A stretch of 64,000 bases of DNA from Lutimaribacter degradans (GCF_023703375.1 NZ_JAMQGO010000003.1:1-64000); one strand, 5' to 3'; shown: positions 25,545-35,574, numbered from the stretch's first letter. The notes: generated by a model not told the origin, from the sequence alone. Numbers and translations: made by a program.

Positions 25545-25692
25545 CAGGGCAAGACATGGCCAGAACCGGCGCAAAGGCAAGGCCCATGACAACGATCAGC
25601 ACCGCGCCCGCACGCCCCGGCGCCGCCCAAGACACAACCCGCGCCATGCAATGCGGCATCGAAACCGGGGGCGCGCGCGCCACCCATGCCCG

Positions 25693-26859
25693 ATGACCGA
25701 CGCGCTGGTGATCGGTGCAGGCCCGGCCGGGCTCATGGCGGCCGAGGCATTGGCACGCGCGGGCCGCACCGTGACCGTGGCCGAAGCCATGCCCAGCCCC
25801 GCGCGCAAATTCCTAATGGCGGGCAAATCCGGTCTGAACCTGACCAAGGATGAGCCCTTCGACAGCTTTCTGGCCGCCTATGCCGACGCCGCGCCCGGGC
25901 TGCGCCCGATGCTCGAACAGTTCGGCCCGACCGAGGTTCAGGCCTGGGCGCGCGGGCTGGGGCAAGAGCTGTTCACAGGCAGTTCGGGCCGCGTCTTTCC
26001 CACCGTCATGAAAGCCTCGCCGCTTCTGCGCGCGTGGCTGGCCCGGCTCGGGGATATGGATGTTACGCTCAACCGTCGCTGGCGCTGGACCGGATGGGAT
26101 GGCACGGCGGTGACGTTCGACACCCCCGACGGGCCGCGCACCCTCGCGCCCGCTGTCACCGTCCTGGCCTGCGGCGGCGCCAGCTGGGCGCGGCTGGGCT
26201 CGGATGGCGCCTGGGCCGATTGGACTCCGGGAACCGCGCCCTTCCAGCCAGCGAACGCGGCCCTGTCCGTGCCTTGGTCCGCGCATATGCGCCCCCATTT
26301 CGGCCAGCCGCTCAAGGCGGTCGCATGGCGCGCCGGCAACACGACCTCGCGCGGCGAAGCGGTGATATCGGCCCGCGGGATCGAGGGTGGCGGGCTCTAC
26401 CACCTCACCCCGGCCTTGCGCGCGGGCGCAACACTGACCTTAGACATGGTGCCCGACATCGATGCCGAAACCCTGGCACGGCGTTTGCCGAAAAACCCCA
26501 GGAAAGCCCGCCTGTCGCACTGGCTGAAAAACACGCTGCGCCTGCCGGCCGCGAAATCCGCGCTGGTTTTCGAAATGACGGGCGGGGCGGGCCAGCTGCC
26601 GATGGCGCGCTGGCCCGAAATGCTCAAATCCCTGGCCATCGCCAACACCGCCCTGCGTCCGCTGGACGAGGCGATCTCGACCGCGGGCGGCCTGCGCTTC
26701 GACGCGCTGGATCAAGGCTTGATGGTCAAATCCCGCCCCGGGACTTTCGCCGCCGGCGAAATGCTGGACTGGGAGGCACCGACGGGCGGCTACCTGATCA
26801 CCGCCTGTCTTGCCACCGGCCTCTGGGCAGGTCGGCATGCCGCCCGGTTCCGGCCCTGA
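25693..26859 (+). CDS. BaiN/HI0933-type FAD flavoprotein (TIGR03862)
   Basis: 388 residues. An FAD-binding Rossmann start (LVIGAGPAGLMAAEALARAG, residues 4-23), the family block ARKFLMAGKSGLNLTK and the C-terminal FAD motif FAAGEMLDWEAPTGGYLI are all present. Members of this group reduce unknown substrates; the TIGR03862 subgroup is distinct from bile-acid BaiN. ATG 25693 matches the family start; the longer frame begins inside the opposite HNH gene. Confidence 0.85.
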   Translation: MTDALVIGAGPAGLMAAEALARAGRTVTVAEAMPSPARKFLMAGKSGLNLTKDEPFDSFLAAYADAAPGLRPMLEQFGPTEVQAWARGLGQELFTGSSGRVFPTVMKASPLLRAWLARLGDMDVTLNRRWRWTGWDGTAVTFDTPDGPRTLAPAVTVLACGGASWARLGSDGAWADWTPGTAPFQPANAALSVPWSAHMRPHFGQPLKAVAWRAGNTTSRGEAVISARGIEGGGLYHLTPALRAGATLTLDMVPDIDAETLARRLPKNPRKARLSHWLKNTLRLPAAKSALVFEMTGGAGQLPMARWPEMLKSLAIANTALRPLDEAISTAGGLRFDALDQGLMVKSRPGTFAAGEMLDWEAPTGGYLITACLATGLWAGRHAARFRP

Positions 26860-26870
26860 TCTTCCTCTTG

Positions 26871-26895
26871 CCGGAAATACCCCGGGGGTGAATTG
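26871..26895. repeat. Intergenic repeat CCTCTTGCC-(A)AATACCCC-CGGGG, copy 2
   Basis: Second clear copy of the element at 25137-25161, again a few bases after a stop codon on the plus strand. It is followed by a GC-rich stem, AGGGGGC-AGC-GCCCCCT, near 26913-26929. Confidence 0.45.
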
Positions 26896-26968
26896 GCCCG
26901 GCACGGGCCATGAGGGGGCAGCGCCCCCTCCCAAGGCGACGCGGGCAAGGCCCGCGGCGCAATTCCCG

Positions 26969-27553
26969 TTACTTCCCGGCGGCACGCTTGAAGGCATCGC
27001 GCCCGCGCATCGCCTTGCCATAGGCCAACAGCCGCTCGTCCTCGATGGGAAATTTCGCGCCATAGGCCCAGTTCAGGCAATGCGCCGCCACGATATCGGC
27101 GATCGTCATGTCCTCGCCCATCAGGAAGGGCCCCTCCATCGCCTCGGCCAGGCGCTTGATATTGCGCTCGAACTCCCACACGAGGCTTGGCTTGATCGCG
27201 GGCACGCGGCGATCCTCGGGCAGAACGAACGAGTGCCGCGCCGCCGTCCACAGGATGCCGTCGATCTCGTCCAGGACCATGTGCATCAGGCCGTCCTGCC
27301 GCGCCCGCGCGATCGTGCCGGCCTTGTGGGTCAGCATTTCATGCTTGTCGGCCAGGTAGGTTATGATCGCGGTCGAATCGGCCAGCACATCCTCGCCCAC
27401 GCGCATCGCGGGAATCTTGCCCGACGGGTTCGCCGCCATGGCCTCGGGCGAATGCGGTTTGCACTCGATATGGTCATAATCCTGCCCCAGCTCTTCCAAC
27501 GTCCACATGACGCGAAAGGCACGGCTCTGCGTTCCACCGATTACCTGGTACAT
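26969..27553 (-). CDS. Glutathione S-transferase family protein
   Basis: 194 residues. The N-terminal thioredoxin-fold domain (YQVIGGTQSRAFRVMWTLEELG) includes the cis-Pro region KIPAMRVGED and the glutathione-binding DSTAIITYLA; a helical C-terminal domain follows. ATG 27553 has AAAGGA upstream. It is cytoplasmic; the substrate is unknown. Confidence 0.88.
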   Translation of the reverse strand: MYQVIGGTQSRAFRVMWTLEELGQDYDHIECKPHSPEAMAANPSGKIPAMRVGEDVLADSTAIITYLADKHEMLTHKAGTIARARQDGLMHMVLDEIDGILWTAARHSFVLPEDRRVPAIKPSLVWEFERNIKRLAEAMEGPFLMGEDMTIADIVAAHCLNWAYGAKFPIEDERLLAYGKAMRGRDAFKRAAGK

Positions 27554-27640
27554 GGCGTTTCCTTTCCCTGTTCGCTCGCGGGGCACAAAACCGCAGATCG
27601 CCGGCGATTTCCAGCGTCCCCCGCGTGACGCAGCGTCAGA

Positions 27641-28861
27641 TCAGCCGCGCATCAGGTCGGGCAGGTCCCCGGTCAGCCCCGCCGCTTCGCGGATAAATCC
27701 ACGGCGCAGCCCCGGCACCGCGTTCACCGCACCCATGCCGACGTCGCGCACCGCGCGCAGCAACGGGTTGTCGTTCGAGAAAAGCCTGTTCGTCAGATCC
27801 GTGGTCATCGCCAGCGTCGCGGTATCGAAGCGCCGCCAGCCCTGGTATCGCTCCAAGACCGGGGCGGTGCCGATCTCTTCACCGCGCGCCCGCGCCTCGC
27901 CCAGGACCTGTGCCAGGGCAGCCACGTCGCGGAACCCGGCGTTCAGCCCCTGGCCCGCGATCGGGTGCATCCCGTGCGCCGCGTCGCCGATCAGCGCCAG
28001 GCGCGCCGCGACAAAGCTGTTCGCCACGGTCAGGTTAAGCGGATAGCTGAACCGTTGGCCCGCAATCGCGATATCGCCCAGGAAATCGCCGAAGCGCGGG
28101 CGCAACACCTCGAGAAAGCCGGCATCGTCCAGCGCCATGAACCGCTCCGCCGTTTCGTGCGTTTCCGACCACACGATGGACGAGCGGTTCCCCGGCAGCG
28201 GCAAGATCGCCAGCGGGCCGGGCGGCATGAAGAACTGGTGCGCGATACCCCCATGCGGCTTTTCGTGGTCGATCGCGCACACCAGCGCGGTCTGTCCGTA
28301 ATCCCAGCCCGTGCGCCGGATACCGGCCCGCGCCGCGGTGCCCGAGGCCCGCCCGTCCGCGCCCACCAAAAGCCGCGCCCGCAGGCTGCGCCCGTCGGCC
28401 AGTTCAACGGTCACGCCCTGCGCATCCACCTCTTGCGCCACCACGGTGGCCGCGTTCAACACGCGCACCCGGTCATTCTCGTCCATCGCCTCGATCAGGG
28501 CGCGGCGCAGAAAACGATCCTCCAGCATGTGCCCCATCGGGCCTTCCTCGATCTCGGCATGATCGAAATGCAGGAAAAAGGGCGACAACGGCCCCTCGCC
28601 CGCGCGCCCGTCGCTTACCTTGATCTCCAGCATCGGCTGGGCTTTGTCGGCCACCGCCTGCCACAGCCCAAGCGCCCGCAGCATCCGCACCGACCCAAGC
28701 GCCAGCGCATAGGCACGACCGTCGAAAGCCGCCCCTTCCAGTACCGCCTTTGGCTGCGTGTCGATCACCGCCGACGAAAGCCCCGCCTGCGCGGCCGCCA
28801 AGGCCAGCGCGGGGCCATTCAACCCGCCACCGACGATCAGGATATCGCTGTCATATGTCAT
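27641..28861 (-). CDS. UbiH/UbiF-type FAD monooxygenase (ubiquinone hydroxylase family)
   Basis: 406 residues. FAD-binding motif GGGLNGPALALA near the N-terminus (residues 10-21) and GDAAHGMHPIAGQGLNAGFRD near 285-305 are characteristic of ring hydroxylases of ubiquinone biosynthesis. The C5/C6/C1 position cannot be assigned from the sequence alone. The longer upstream frame to 28897 has no family support. Confidence 0.87.
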   Translation of the reverse strand: MTYDSDILIVGGGLNGPALALAAAQAGLSSAVIDTQPKAVLEGAAFDGRAYALALGSVRMLRALGLWQAVADKAQPMLEIKVSDGRAGEGPLSPFFLHFDHAEIEEGPMGHMLEDRFLRRALIEAMDENDRVRVLNAATVVAQEVDAQGVTVELADGRSLRARLLVGADGRASGTAARAGIRRTGWDYGQTALVCAIDHEKPHGGIAHQFFMPPGPLAILPLPGNRSSIVWSETHETAERFMALDDAGFLEVLRPRFGDFLGDIAIAGQRFSYPLNLTVANSFVAARLALIGDAAHGMHPIAGQGLNAGFRDVAALAQVLGEARARGEEIGTAPVLERYQGWRRFDTATLAMTTDLTNRLFSNDNPLLRAVRDVGMGAVNAVPGLRRGFIREAAGLTGDLPDLMRG

Positions 28862-28950
28862 GGCTACAAATATGCGCGCCCAAACGGGATTGTCCATGCG
28901 CCCCGGTGCCGCTACCGTCGCGACGGATCAAGAACGGGGGAGCATCCGAC

Positions 28951-30279
28951 ATGAGCGACTGGCTAAGCATGAGTGCCGCAGACCTGGGTCGCGGCATCGA
29001 ATCCGGCGAGATCGACCCGGTCGAGCTGACCGAAACCTACCTCTCCGCCATCGACGCGCATGAATATACCCCCCGCATCTATGCCCGCCTGACCGCCCGG
29101 CGTGCCCGCGCCGAGGCCCGCGCCGCGCGCGAACGGGCGAAGCTGGGCCTGCGCATTTCGCCGCTCGACGGCGTGCCGATCAGCTGGAAAGACCTTTTCG
29201 ACACCGCCGGCGTGGCGACCGAGGCCGGCAGCGCGCTGCTCAAGGACCGCGTGCCAACCCGCGATGCGCGCCTGTTGCGCAACGCCACGGCGCAGGGCCT
29301 TGTCTGCCTGGGCAAGACCCACATGACCGAACTGGCCTTCTCGGGCCTTGGCCTCAACCCGGTCACGGCCACGCCACCCAACGTGAATGACCCGGCACTG
29401 GCGCCGGGCGGTTCGTCCTCGGGCGCTGCCACATCGGTGGCCTTCGGCCTGGCCGTCGCCGGCATCGGCAGCGACACGGGCGGCTCGGTGCGGGTGCCTT
29501 CGGCCTGGAACAACCTCGTGGGGCTGAAAACCACCGCCGGGCGGCTCTCGCTTGAAGGTGTCGTGCCGCTGGCCGAAACGTTCGACACGATCGGCCCGCT
29601 GTGCCGGACCGTCGAAGATGCCGCGCTGCTGATGGCCGCGATGGAGGGCAGCCGCGCCCCCGACCTGCGCGACAGCAGCCTGCAAGGCATGCGCATCGCC
29701 GCGCTGCAAACCTCGGTGCTTGAGGATGTGCGCGACGCCCCACTCGCGGCCTTCCACGACGCGGCCGACCGCCTGCGCAAGGCGGGTGCCACCATCGAAC
29801 CCGTCGAAGCCCCCGAACTCGCCCAGGCAATGGAACTGGCCCCCGTCCTTTACACCGCCGATGCCTATGGCCGCTGGCGCGACAAGATCGAGGCCGCCCC
29901 CGACCTGATGCACGACCAGGTCCGCGAACGGTTCCGCGGGGGGGCCAATTTCTCGGCCCCCGACTACGTGGCGGCGTGGATCGCGCTGGAACAGCACCGC
30001 GCCGCATGGGCCGCGCGCATGGCGGGGTATGACGCTGTCATCTGCCCGACAACGCCCAACAGCCCCCCCGACGTGGCCCGGCTCGAATCGGACTCCGAGT
30101 ATTTCGTCACCGAGAACCTGCTGACCCTGCGCAACACGCGCGTGGGCAACCTGATGGGGCTTTGCGCCACGACGCTGCCTACGGGCCACGCGGGTTGCGG
30201 GTTGATGCTGATGGCCGCCCCGATGCAAGAGGAGCGGCTGCTCCGCCTTTCGGCGGCTGCGGAACAGGCGCTCGGCTAA
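28951..30279 (+). CDS. Amidase signature family hydrolase
   Basis: 442 residues. The Ser-cisSer-Lys triad is visible: Lys80 (SWKD), Ser155 (GGSSSG) and Ser179 (GSDTGGS), with the same spacing (75 and 24) as in other amidases. It hydrolyses amides; GatA would be accompanied by gatB/gatC, which are absent, so a stand-alone amidase is likelier. ATG 28951 has GGGGGAG upstream; the longer frame overlaps the divergent gene. Confidence 0.88.
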   Translation: MSDWLSMSAADLGRGIESGEIDPVELTETYLSAIDAHEYTPRIYARLTARRARAEARAARERAKLGLRISPLDGVPISWKDLFDTAGVATEAGSALLKDRVPTRDARLLRNATAQGLVCLGKTHMTELAFSGLGLNPVTATPPNVNDPALAPGGSSSGAATSVAFGLAVAGIGSDTGGSVRVPSAWNNLVGLKTTAGRLSLEGVVPLAETFDTIGPLCRTVEDAALLMAAMEGSRAPDLRDSSLQGMRIAALQTSVLEDVRDAPLAAFHDAADRLRKAGATIEPVEAPELAQAMELAPVLYTADAYGRWRDKIEAAPDLMHDQVRERFRGGANFSAPDYVAAWIALEQHRAAWAARMAGYDAVICPTTPNSPPDVARLESDSEYFVTENLLTLRNTRVGNLMGLCATTLPTGHAGCGLMLMAAPMQEERLLRLSAAAEQALG

Positions 30280-30499
30280 CCCTTGATCTTGCCTGGAAAC
30301 GTCGGCCGGCGGCCCCCGATGGCCACCGGCGTCACGTTCGGCAAGCGCACCAGAACAGCCCTTTCCGATGGCCGAAAGCCACGGGCGCGACCCATCGCGC
30401 GCGGCGCAGCCGCGCACAATCAGGTCACGCGGCTTGATTCCTTTGTCATGCGGCCCGATTTCCTGTAACACGCCGCCCTGACCTGTAGGACAACGCGCC

Positions 30500-31693
30500 A
30501 TGACCGAAGCAAACACCACCGCCCCCATCACGCAAGACGTGATGACGATCCCCCGCAAGCTGCCCGACGGGCCGCGCAACCTTGTCGGCCTCACCCGCGA
30601 TCAGCTGCACGCAGCCTTGGTCGAAATGGGCACGCCCGAAAAGCAGGCCAAGATGCGGGTCAACCAGATCTGGCAATGGGTCTATTACTGGGGTGTGCGC
30701 GATTTCGACGCCATGACGAACCTCGCCAAGGAGTACCGCGCAAAGCTGGCCGCTCATTTCGTCATCCAACTGCCCGAGATCGTGTCAAGGAACATCAGCC
30801 TTGATGGCACGCGCAAGTACCTTGTGCGCATCAATGGCGGCCACGAGGTCGAGGTTGTCTACATCCCCGAGGAAGATCGCGGCACGCTGTGCATTTCCAG
30901 CCAGGTGGGCTGCACGCTTACATGTTCCTTCTGCCACACCGGCACGCAAAAGCTGGTGCGCAACCTGACGGCGGGTGAAATCGTCGGCCAGATCATGCTG
31001 GCGCGCGATGACCTGGGCGAATGGCCCCAGCCGGGCGAGGGCATGGGTCAGCGCCCGCGCCTGCTGTCCAATATCGTGCTGATGGGCATGGGCGAACCGC
31101 TGTATAATTTCGAAAACGTCCGCGACGCCATGAAGATCGCGATGGATGGCGAAGGGATCAGCCTGTCCCGCCGCCGCATCACCCTGTCGACCAGCGGCGT
31201 GGTGCCCGAAATCGCGCGCGCGGCCTCTGAAATCGGTTGCATGCTGGCCGTCAGTTTTCACGCCACCACCGACGAGGTGCGCAACAAGCTGGTGCCCATC
31301 AACAAGCGGTGGAATATCGAAACGCTGCTGAACGCCCTGCGCGAGTATCCAAAAGTCAGCAATTCCGAACGGATCACTTTTGAATACGTGATGCTGAAAG
31401 GCGTCAACGACAGCGACGACGATGCCCGCCGGCTGGTGAACCTGATCAAGGGCATCCCGGCCAAGATCAACCTGATCCCGTTCAACGAATGGCCCGGCGC
31501 GCCCTACGAACGCTCGGACTGGAACCGGATCGAGAAATTCGCCGACATCATCTACAAGGCAGGGTATGCCAGCCCCATCCGCACCCCGCGGGGCGAGGAC
31601 ATCATGGCCGCCTGCGGCCAGTTGAAATCGGCCACCGAACGCGCGCGCAAATCCCGCAAGGAAATCGAGGCCGAAACCGGCCTGCGCCCCTGA
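30500..31693 (+). CDS. rlmN: 23S rRNA (A2503-C2)/tRNA (A37-C2) methyltransferase RlmN
   Basis: 397 residues. Radical-SAM cluster Cys138, Cys142, Cys145 (CTLTCSFC), an extra conserved Cys131, and the methyl-carrying Cys372 in MAACGQL are all present. RlmN methylates A2503 of 23S rRNA and A37 of some tRNAs. It starts 220 bases after the amidase, in a region with one GC-rich stem-loop (30399-30415). Confidence 0.95.
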   Translation: MTEANTTAPITQDVMTIPRKLPDGPRNLVGLTRDQLHAALVEMGTPEKQAKMRVNQIWQWVYYWGVRDFDAMTNLAKEYRAKLAAHFVIQLPEIVSRNISLDGTRKYLVRINGGHEVEVVYIPEEDRGTLCISSQVGCTLTCSFCHTGTQKLVRNLTAGEIVGQIMLARDDLGEWPQPGEGMGQRPRLLSNIVLMGMGEPLYNFENVRDAMKIAMDGEGISLSRRRITLSTSGVVPEIARAASEIGCMLAVSFHATTDEVRNKLVPINKRWNIETLLNALREYPKVSNSERITFEYVMLKGVNDSDDDARRLVNLIKGIPAKINLIPFNEWPGAPYERSDWNRIEKFADIIYKAGYASPIRTPRGEDIMAACGQLKSATERARKSRKEIEAETGLRP

Positions 31694-31696
31694 GCC

Positions 31697-32647
31697 ATGC
31701 CGGATCTCGCGCCCCTTCCTCGGCCCGATGCCGCCGATGGCACCCCGCGCCTGATCGGGGTGGAGATCGAGTTTGCCGGCATCCCCGAGGACAGCGTAGC
31801 CCGTGTCGTCACCGACAGCCTGGGCGGCACTGCCACCCAGGACGACGGCCCGTTCTGGACGGTGGCCGACAGCGCCCTGGGCGATCTCGAGATCTATCTT
31901 GATACCGCGCTGCGCAAATTCGACCAGTCCAGCCTGCGCGATGAGCTGTTGCGCGTCGGGCGCGAGGTTATCCCGGTCGAAATCGTGACAGCACCGCTCG
32001 ACATGAACCAGATGGAACGCCTGAATGCGCTGGTATCCGACCTGCGCCACGCGGGGGCGCAGGGCAGTGGCGCGGGGCTTTTCTTTGGCTTCGGCATCCA
32101 TTTCAACGTGCAGATCGCGTCGGAACAAGTGGAAGATATCCACCGCCCGCTCATGGCCTACGCCCTGATCGAAGATTGGTTGCGCGCAGCGCAGCCCATC
32201 GACGAAACCCGCCGGGCGCTGCCCTTTACCGACCCCTATCCAACCGCATTTGTCCGCGCCCTGATCGAGGCTGGCAATGAGATCGGCCTGTCCGAACTGA
32301 TCGCGCTTTACCTCGAACATTGCCCCTCGCGCAATTTCGGGTTGGATATGCTGCCCATCTTTGCCCATCTCGCCCCCGGCCGGGTCGAGAATGTGATCGG
32401 GGCGGCCACCTCGGCACGGCCCACGTTCCACTTTCGCCTGCCCGATTGCCGGATCGACGAACCGGGTTGGAGCCTTGCCGACGAATGGAACCGCTGGATC
32501 GCCGTCGAACGTGTCGCGGGCGACGCCGCGCTTCTGGCGCGGCTCGCGCATGAATGGCGCGATGACCACGGGCCCATCACCCTGTCGCGCGGCAGTTGGG
32601 CCGACCGCGCCGGCGACATTCTCGACGGCGTCGGCATCACCACATGA
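31697..32647 (+). CDS. Amidoligase family protein (Amidoligase_2)
   Basis: 316 residues. It opens with the glutamine-synthetase-like strand IGVEIEFAGI (residues 19-28) and contains GDLEIYLDT, PVEIVTAPL and GLFFGFGIHFNVQI, giving the acidic metal/ATP sites of the amidoligase fold. These enzymes form amide bonds between an amine and a carboxylate. It starts 3 bases after rlmN and overlaps the amidotransferase gene by ATGA. The substrate is unknown. Confidence 0.82.
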   Translation: MPDLAPLPRPDAADGTPRLIGVEIEFAGIPEDSVARVVTDSLGGTATQDDGPFWTVADSALGDLEIYLDTALRKFDQSSLRDELLRVGREVIPVEIVTAPLDMNQMERLNALVSDLRHAGAQGSGAGLFFGFGIHFNVQIASEQVEDIHRPLMAYALIEDWLRAAQPIDETRRALPFTDPYPTAFVRALIEAGNEIGLSELIALYLEHCPSRNFGLDMLPIFAHLAPGRVENVIGAATSARPTFHFRLPDCRIDEPGWSLADEWNRWIAVERVAGDAALLARLAHEWRDDHGPITLSRGSWADRAGDILDGVGITT

Positions 32648-33363
32648 CCCGCCCGCTGATCGGTGTCACCACGTCCAACCGCTCGGGCTGGCGCATCTTT
32701 CCGCTGATGGCGTTCAACATCTGGCTGGCCGGTGGCCGCGCCATTCGCTGGGGCGCGGGGCACGCGGCGGACGTGGCCACTGTCGATGGCATCATCATCG
32801 GTGGCGGCGACGACATATCGCCCGACCTTTACGGCGGGCGGCTTGTCACCTCGGCCCGGCTCGACCCCCAGCGAGACGCGTTGGAACGCGCGCTGGTGGA
32901 CGACGCAGTGACCCATGAAAAGCCGGTGCTGGGCATCTGCCGCGGCAGCCAGATGTTGAACGTGGCCCTTGGCGGCACGCTGCACCAGGATGCCTATGGC
33001 GTGTACCAGGGCAGCCGGTTCATGCGCACCATCCTGCCGAGAAAGACCGTGATTATCGAACCGCGCACGCGCCTTGCAGAGCTGTCGAACACCGACCCGA
33101 TGCGCGTCAACGCCCTGCACACGCAAGCGGTCGAGCAATTGGGCGACGGCCTGCGCGTTTCGGCGCGCGACGAAGGTGGCATGATCCAGGCGATCGAGCG
33201 GCTGACAGACCCGTTTGCCATCGGCTTGCAATGGCACCCCGAGCACCTGTTCTACGCCCATCGCCAGCGCTCCCTGTTCCGCGCACTGGTTTGCGCCGCT
33301 GCCGCGCGGCGCGACAACGCGCCCCAAATCCCGGCCGTGGCTGCGGACACGCGCCGGGGCTGA
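32644..33363 (+). CDS. Class-I glutamine amidotransferase-like hydrolase (peptidase C26)
   Basis: 239 residues. Nucleophile Cys99 in GICRGSQMLN and the catalytic His in LQWHPEH near residue 200 place it with gamma-glutamyl hydrolases such as PuuD. Beside an amidoligase it could supply ammonia or, more likely, cut the gamma-glutamyl-type bond the ligase forms. The pairing of amidoligases with this peptidase family has been noted in the comparative-genomics literature; the pathway product is not established. Confidence 0.85.
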   Translation: MTRPLIGVTTSNRSGWRIFPLMAFNIWLAGGRAIRWGAGHAADVATVDGIIIGGGDDISPDLYGGRLVTSARLDPQRDALERALVDDAVTHEKPVLGICRGSQMLNVALGGTLHQDAYGVYQGSRFMRTILPRKTVIIEPRTRLAELSNTDPMRVNALHTQAVEQLGDGLRVSARDEGGMIQAIERLTDPFAIGLQWHPEHLFYAHRQRSLFRALVCAAAARRDNAPQIPAVAADTRRG

Positions 33364-33478
33364 GCCACGGCCAACAATCCCCCTGCCTTGCCCCGAAAAT
33401 ACCCAATTCGTGAACAATGACCGCCATTATCCCCGGGCATCGTTTCCTCATTGGCAACGAGTAGAAAGGTATCAGTCG

Positions 33479-33688
33479 ATGTTCACCGAGACAGGACAAA
33501 CAAACAACGAGCTGCGCGATTTCGTAACCCAAGAGCGCAAGAAATCACTGTCGGACCGGGAATGGAAATTCCGCCTTGCCGGGTATGGCTATGACGTGCG
33601 CAAATCCAGCGATTGCCTCAAGCTGGTGACCCTGCGCCACAAGGTCGAACTGTGCGACCTGCCCCTGGATCGGCCCGAAGCCTCCTGA
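33479..33688 (+). CDS. Small conserved-looking basic/acidic protein, 69 residues
   Basis: ATG 33479 has AAAGG about 10 bases upstream. The protein has helical charged segments (ELRDFVTQERKKSLSDREWK) and a CxxL-type tail, with no signal peptide. No family is recognised. It stands alone between the amidotransferase and the convergent LOG gene. Confidence 0.6.
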   Translation: MFTETGQTNNELRDFVTQERKKSLSDREWKFRLAGYGYDVRKSSDCLKLVTLRHKVELCDLPLDRPEAS

Positions 33689-33734
33689 CCCGCAGGGCGC
33701 GGCGGCGCCCTGCCGATCGGGAACGGCGCAGTCT

Positions 33735-34577
33735 TCAACGCCCGGGAATGTCGCCACGCGGGCTGGTATCGCCCCAGGTCTCGATGATCTCAAGCGCCTC
33801 GTCCGCCGTTTCTACATAGCGGAACAGGTCCAGGTCTTCGGGGCTGATGGTACCGGCCTCTGCCAGCGCGTCCCAGTTGATGATCTTTTCCCAGAAACTG
33901 CGCCCGAACAGCAGGAACGGCACCCGCCGCATCCGCCCGGTCTGGATCAGCGTCAGCGATTCGAACATCTCGTCGAGTGTCCCGAACCCGCCCGGAAAGA
34001 TGCAGATCGCGTTGGCCCGCATCAGAAAATGCATCTTGCGAATGGCGAAATAGTGAAAGTTGAAGCATAGGTCGGGCGTGACATACTCGTTCGGCGCCTG
34101 CTCATGCGGCAACACGACGTTCAACCCGATCGAGATGCCGCCCGCCTCGGCCGCGCCGCGGTTGCCGGCCTCCATAACGCCGGGGCCGCCGCCGGTGCAG
34201 ATGATGTTCCTGTGCCCGCCATCCTTCAGCGATGCCTCGGTCAGCAGCCGCGCGAACCGATGCGCCTGCTCGTAATAGATCGACAACTCTGCCAGCGTTT
34301 CGGTGCGCGCACGATCCTTGTTGGCGGGCGCCGGTATACGCGCGCCGCCGAACAGAACCACGGTCGATTCGACCCCGTATTCATCCAGCAGCATCTCGGG
34401 CTTCAACAGTTCCAACTGCAGGCGCACCGGGCGCAACTCATCTCGGCACAAGAACGCATCATCGGCAAAGGCCAACCTGTAGGCAGGCGCCCGCGTCTGC
34501 GGTGTATCCGGCACCTCGGCAGCGGTCGAGCGGTCGGTACCGGCGTCGCGAAACGGGCTGGTGCGGTCGTCGTTCAT
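33735..34577 (-). CDS. LOG-family protein (TIGR00730, possible cytokinin-type phosphoribohydrolase)
   Basis: 280 residues. The family signature GGGPGVMEAGNRGA and PGGFGTLDEMFE is intact. LOG enzymes cleave nucleotide 5'-monophosphates at the N-glycosidic bond, best known for cytokinin activation. The long form with an N-terminal extension is common in alphaproteobacteria. ATG 34577 is preferred, with AGGA upstream; GTG 34601 is possible. Confidence 0.88.
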   Translation of the reverse strand: MNDDRTSPFRDAGTDRSTAAEVPDTPQTRAPAYRLAFADDAFLCRDELRPVRLQLELLKPEMLLDEYGVESTVVLFGGARIPAPANKDRARTETLAELSIYYEQAHRFARLLTEASLKDGGHRNIICTGGGPGVMEAGNRGAAEAGGISIGLNVVLPHEQAPNEYVTPDLCFNFHYFAIRKMHFLMRANAICIFPGGFGTLDEMFESLTLIQTGRMRRVPFLLFGRSFWEKIINWDALAEAGTISPEDLDLFRYVETADEALEIIETWGDTSPRGDIPGR

Positions 34578-34653
34578 CACTCGGTAATCCTGTGCTTGCA
34601 CGTCTGTGCCAGCCCTATAGGGTTTCGTCCGACTTTGCCAGAATGAGGAAACT

Positions 34654-35574
34654 ATGGACTGGGTTCAGAATATCGAAGCCGCGGGCAACCGCATCGCGGG
34701 CCATGTGCGCCGCACACCCGTTGGCCTGCTTGACCTGCCCGGGCTGGCCCACCCCATCGAGGTAAAGTGGGAACAGATGCAGCATACCGGCAGTTTCAAG
34801 GCGCGCGGCGCCTTCAACACGCTACTGAACGGCCCGGTGCCAAGGGCCGGCCTGGTCGCCGCCTCGGGCGGCAACCACGGGGCGGCGGTGGCCCATGCGG
34901 CGCGCAGCCTTGGGCATGACGCCCGCATTTACGTGCCCGAAATCGCCGGGCCCACCAAGATCAGCCTGATCCGCGACCTCGGCGCCGACCTGGTGGTTGT
35001 GCCCGGCGCCTATGCCGAGGCCGCCGAACGCGCCGCCGAATGGCAAAAGGCCACGGGCGCCGCGCAGATCCACGCCTATGATGCGCCCGACACCGTGGCG
35101 GGCCAAGGCACCTGCCTGCGCGAATGGGAAGATCAGGGGTTACAGGCCGATACCGTGCTGATCGCCGTAGGCGGCGGCGGGTTGATCGGTGGGGCCATCG
35201 GCTGGCTGGCCGGCCGGCGCAAGGTGGTGGCGGTGGAACCCGCGAACGCGCCCACGCTCAACACCGCGCTTGCCAAAGGGGCGCCCGCTCCGGTCGAGGT
35301 TTCGGGCGTCGCGGCGAACGCGCTGGGGGCAAAACAGATCGGGCAGATCTGTTTCGACCTTGCGCAGGCCCAGGGCATTGAAAGCGTGCTGGTGAAAGAC
35401 CGCGACATAACCGCGGCACAACACTGGTTATGGAAATCCGCCCGGCAACTGGTCGAACCGGCGGGCGCTGCGGCATTGGCCGCGCTGATGTCGGGGGCCT
35501 ACACCCCCGCACCGGATGAACGGGTGGCGGTGCTGGTCTGCGGCGGCAATATCGCCCCCGACCCCCTGGCCTGA
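34654..35574 (+). CDS. PLP-dependent threonine/serine dehydratase-like enzyme
   Basis: 306 residues. PLP-lysine Lys49 in TGSFKARGA, phosphate-binding SGGNHG and GGGGLIGG are the fold-type II motifs. There is no C-terminal ACT domain, so it is the catabolic/ectoine-type short form. ATG 34654 has GAGGA upstream. It deaminates Thr or Ser, or a related hydroxy-amino acid. Confidence 0.88.
   Translation: MDWVQNIEAAGNRIAGHVRRTPVGLLDLPGLAHPIEVKWEQMQHTGSFKARGAFNTLLNGPVPRAGLVAASGGNHGAAVAHAARSLGHDARIYVPEIAGPTKISLIRDLGADLVVVPGAYAEAAERAAEWQKATGAAQIHAYDAPDTVAGQGTCLREWEDQGLQADTVLIAVGGGGLIGGAIGWLAGRRKVVAVEPANAPTLNTALAKGAPAPVEVSGVAANALGAKQIGQICFDLAQAQGIESVLVKDRDITAAQHWLWKSARQLVEPAGAAALAALMSGAYTPAPDERVAVLVCGGNIAPDPLA

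Noticed and set aside
28963..30594. 543-codon frame antisense to the amidase
   Set aside because: Amidase catalytic motifs are intact on the other strand; this frame has no recognisable domain.
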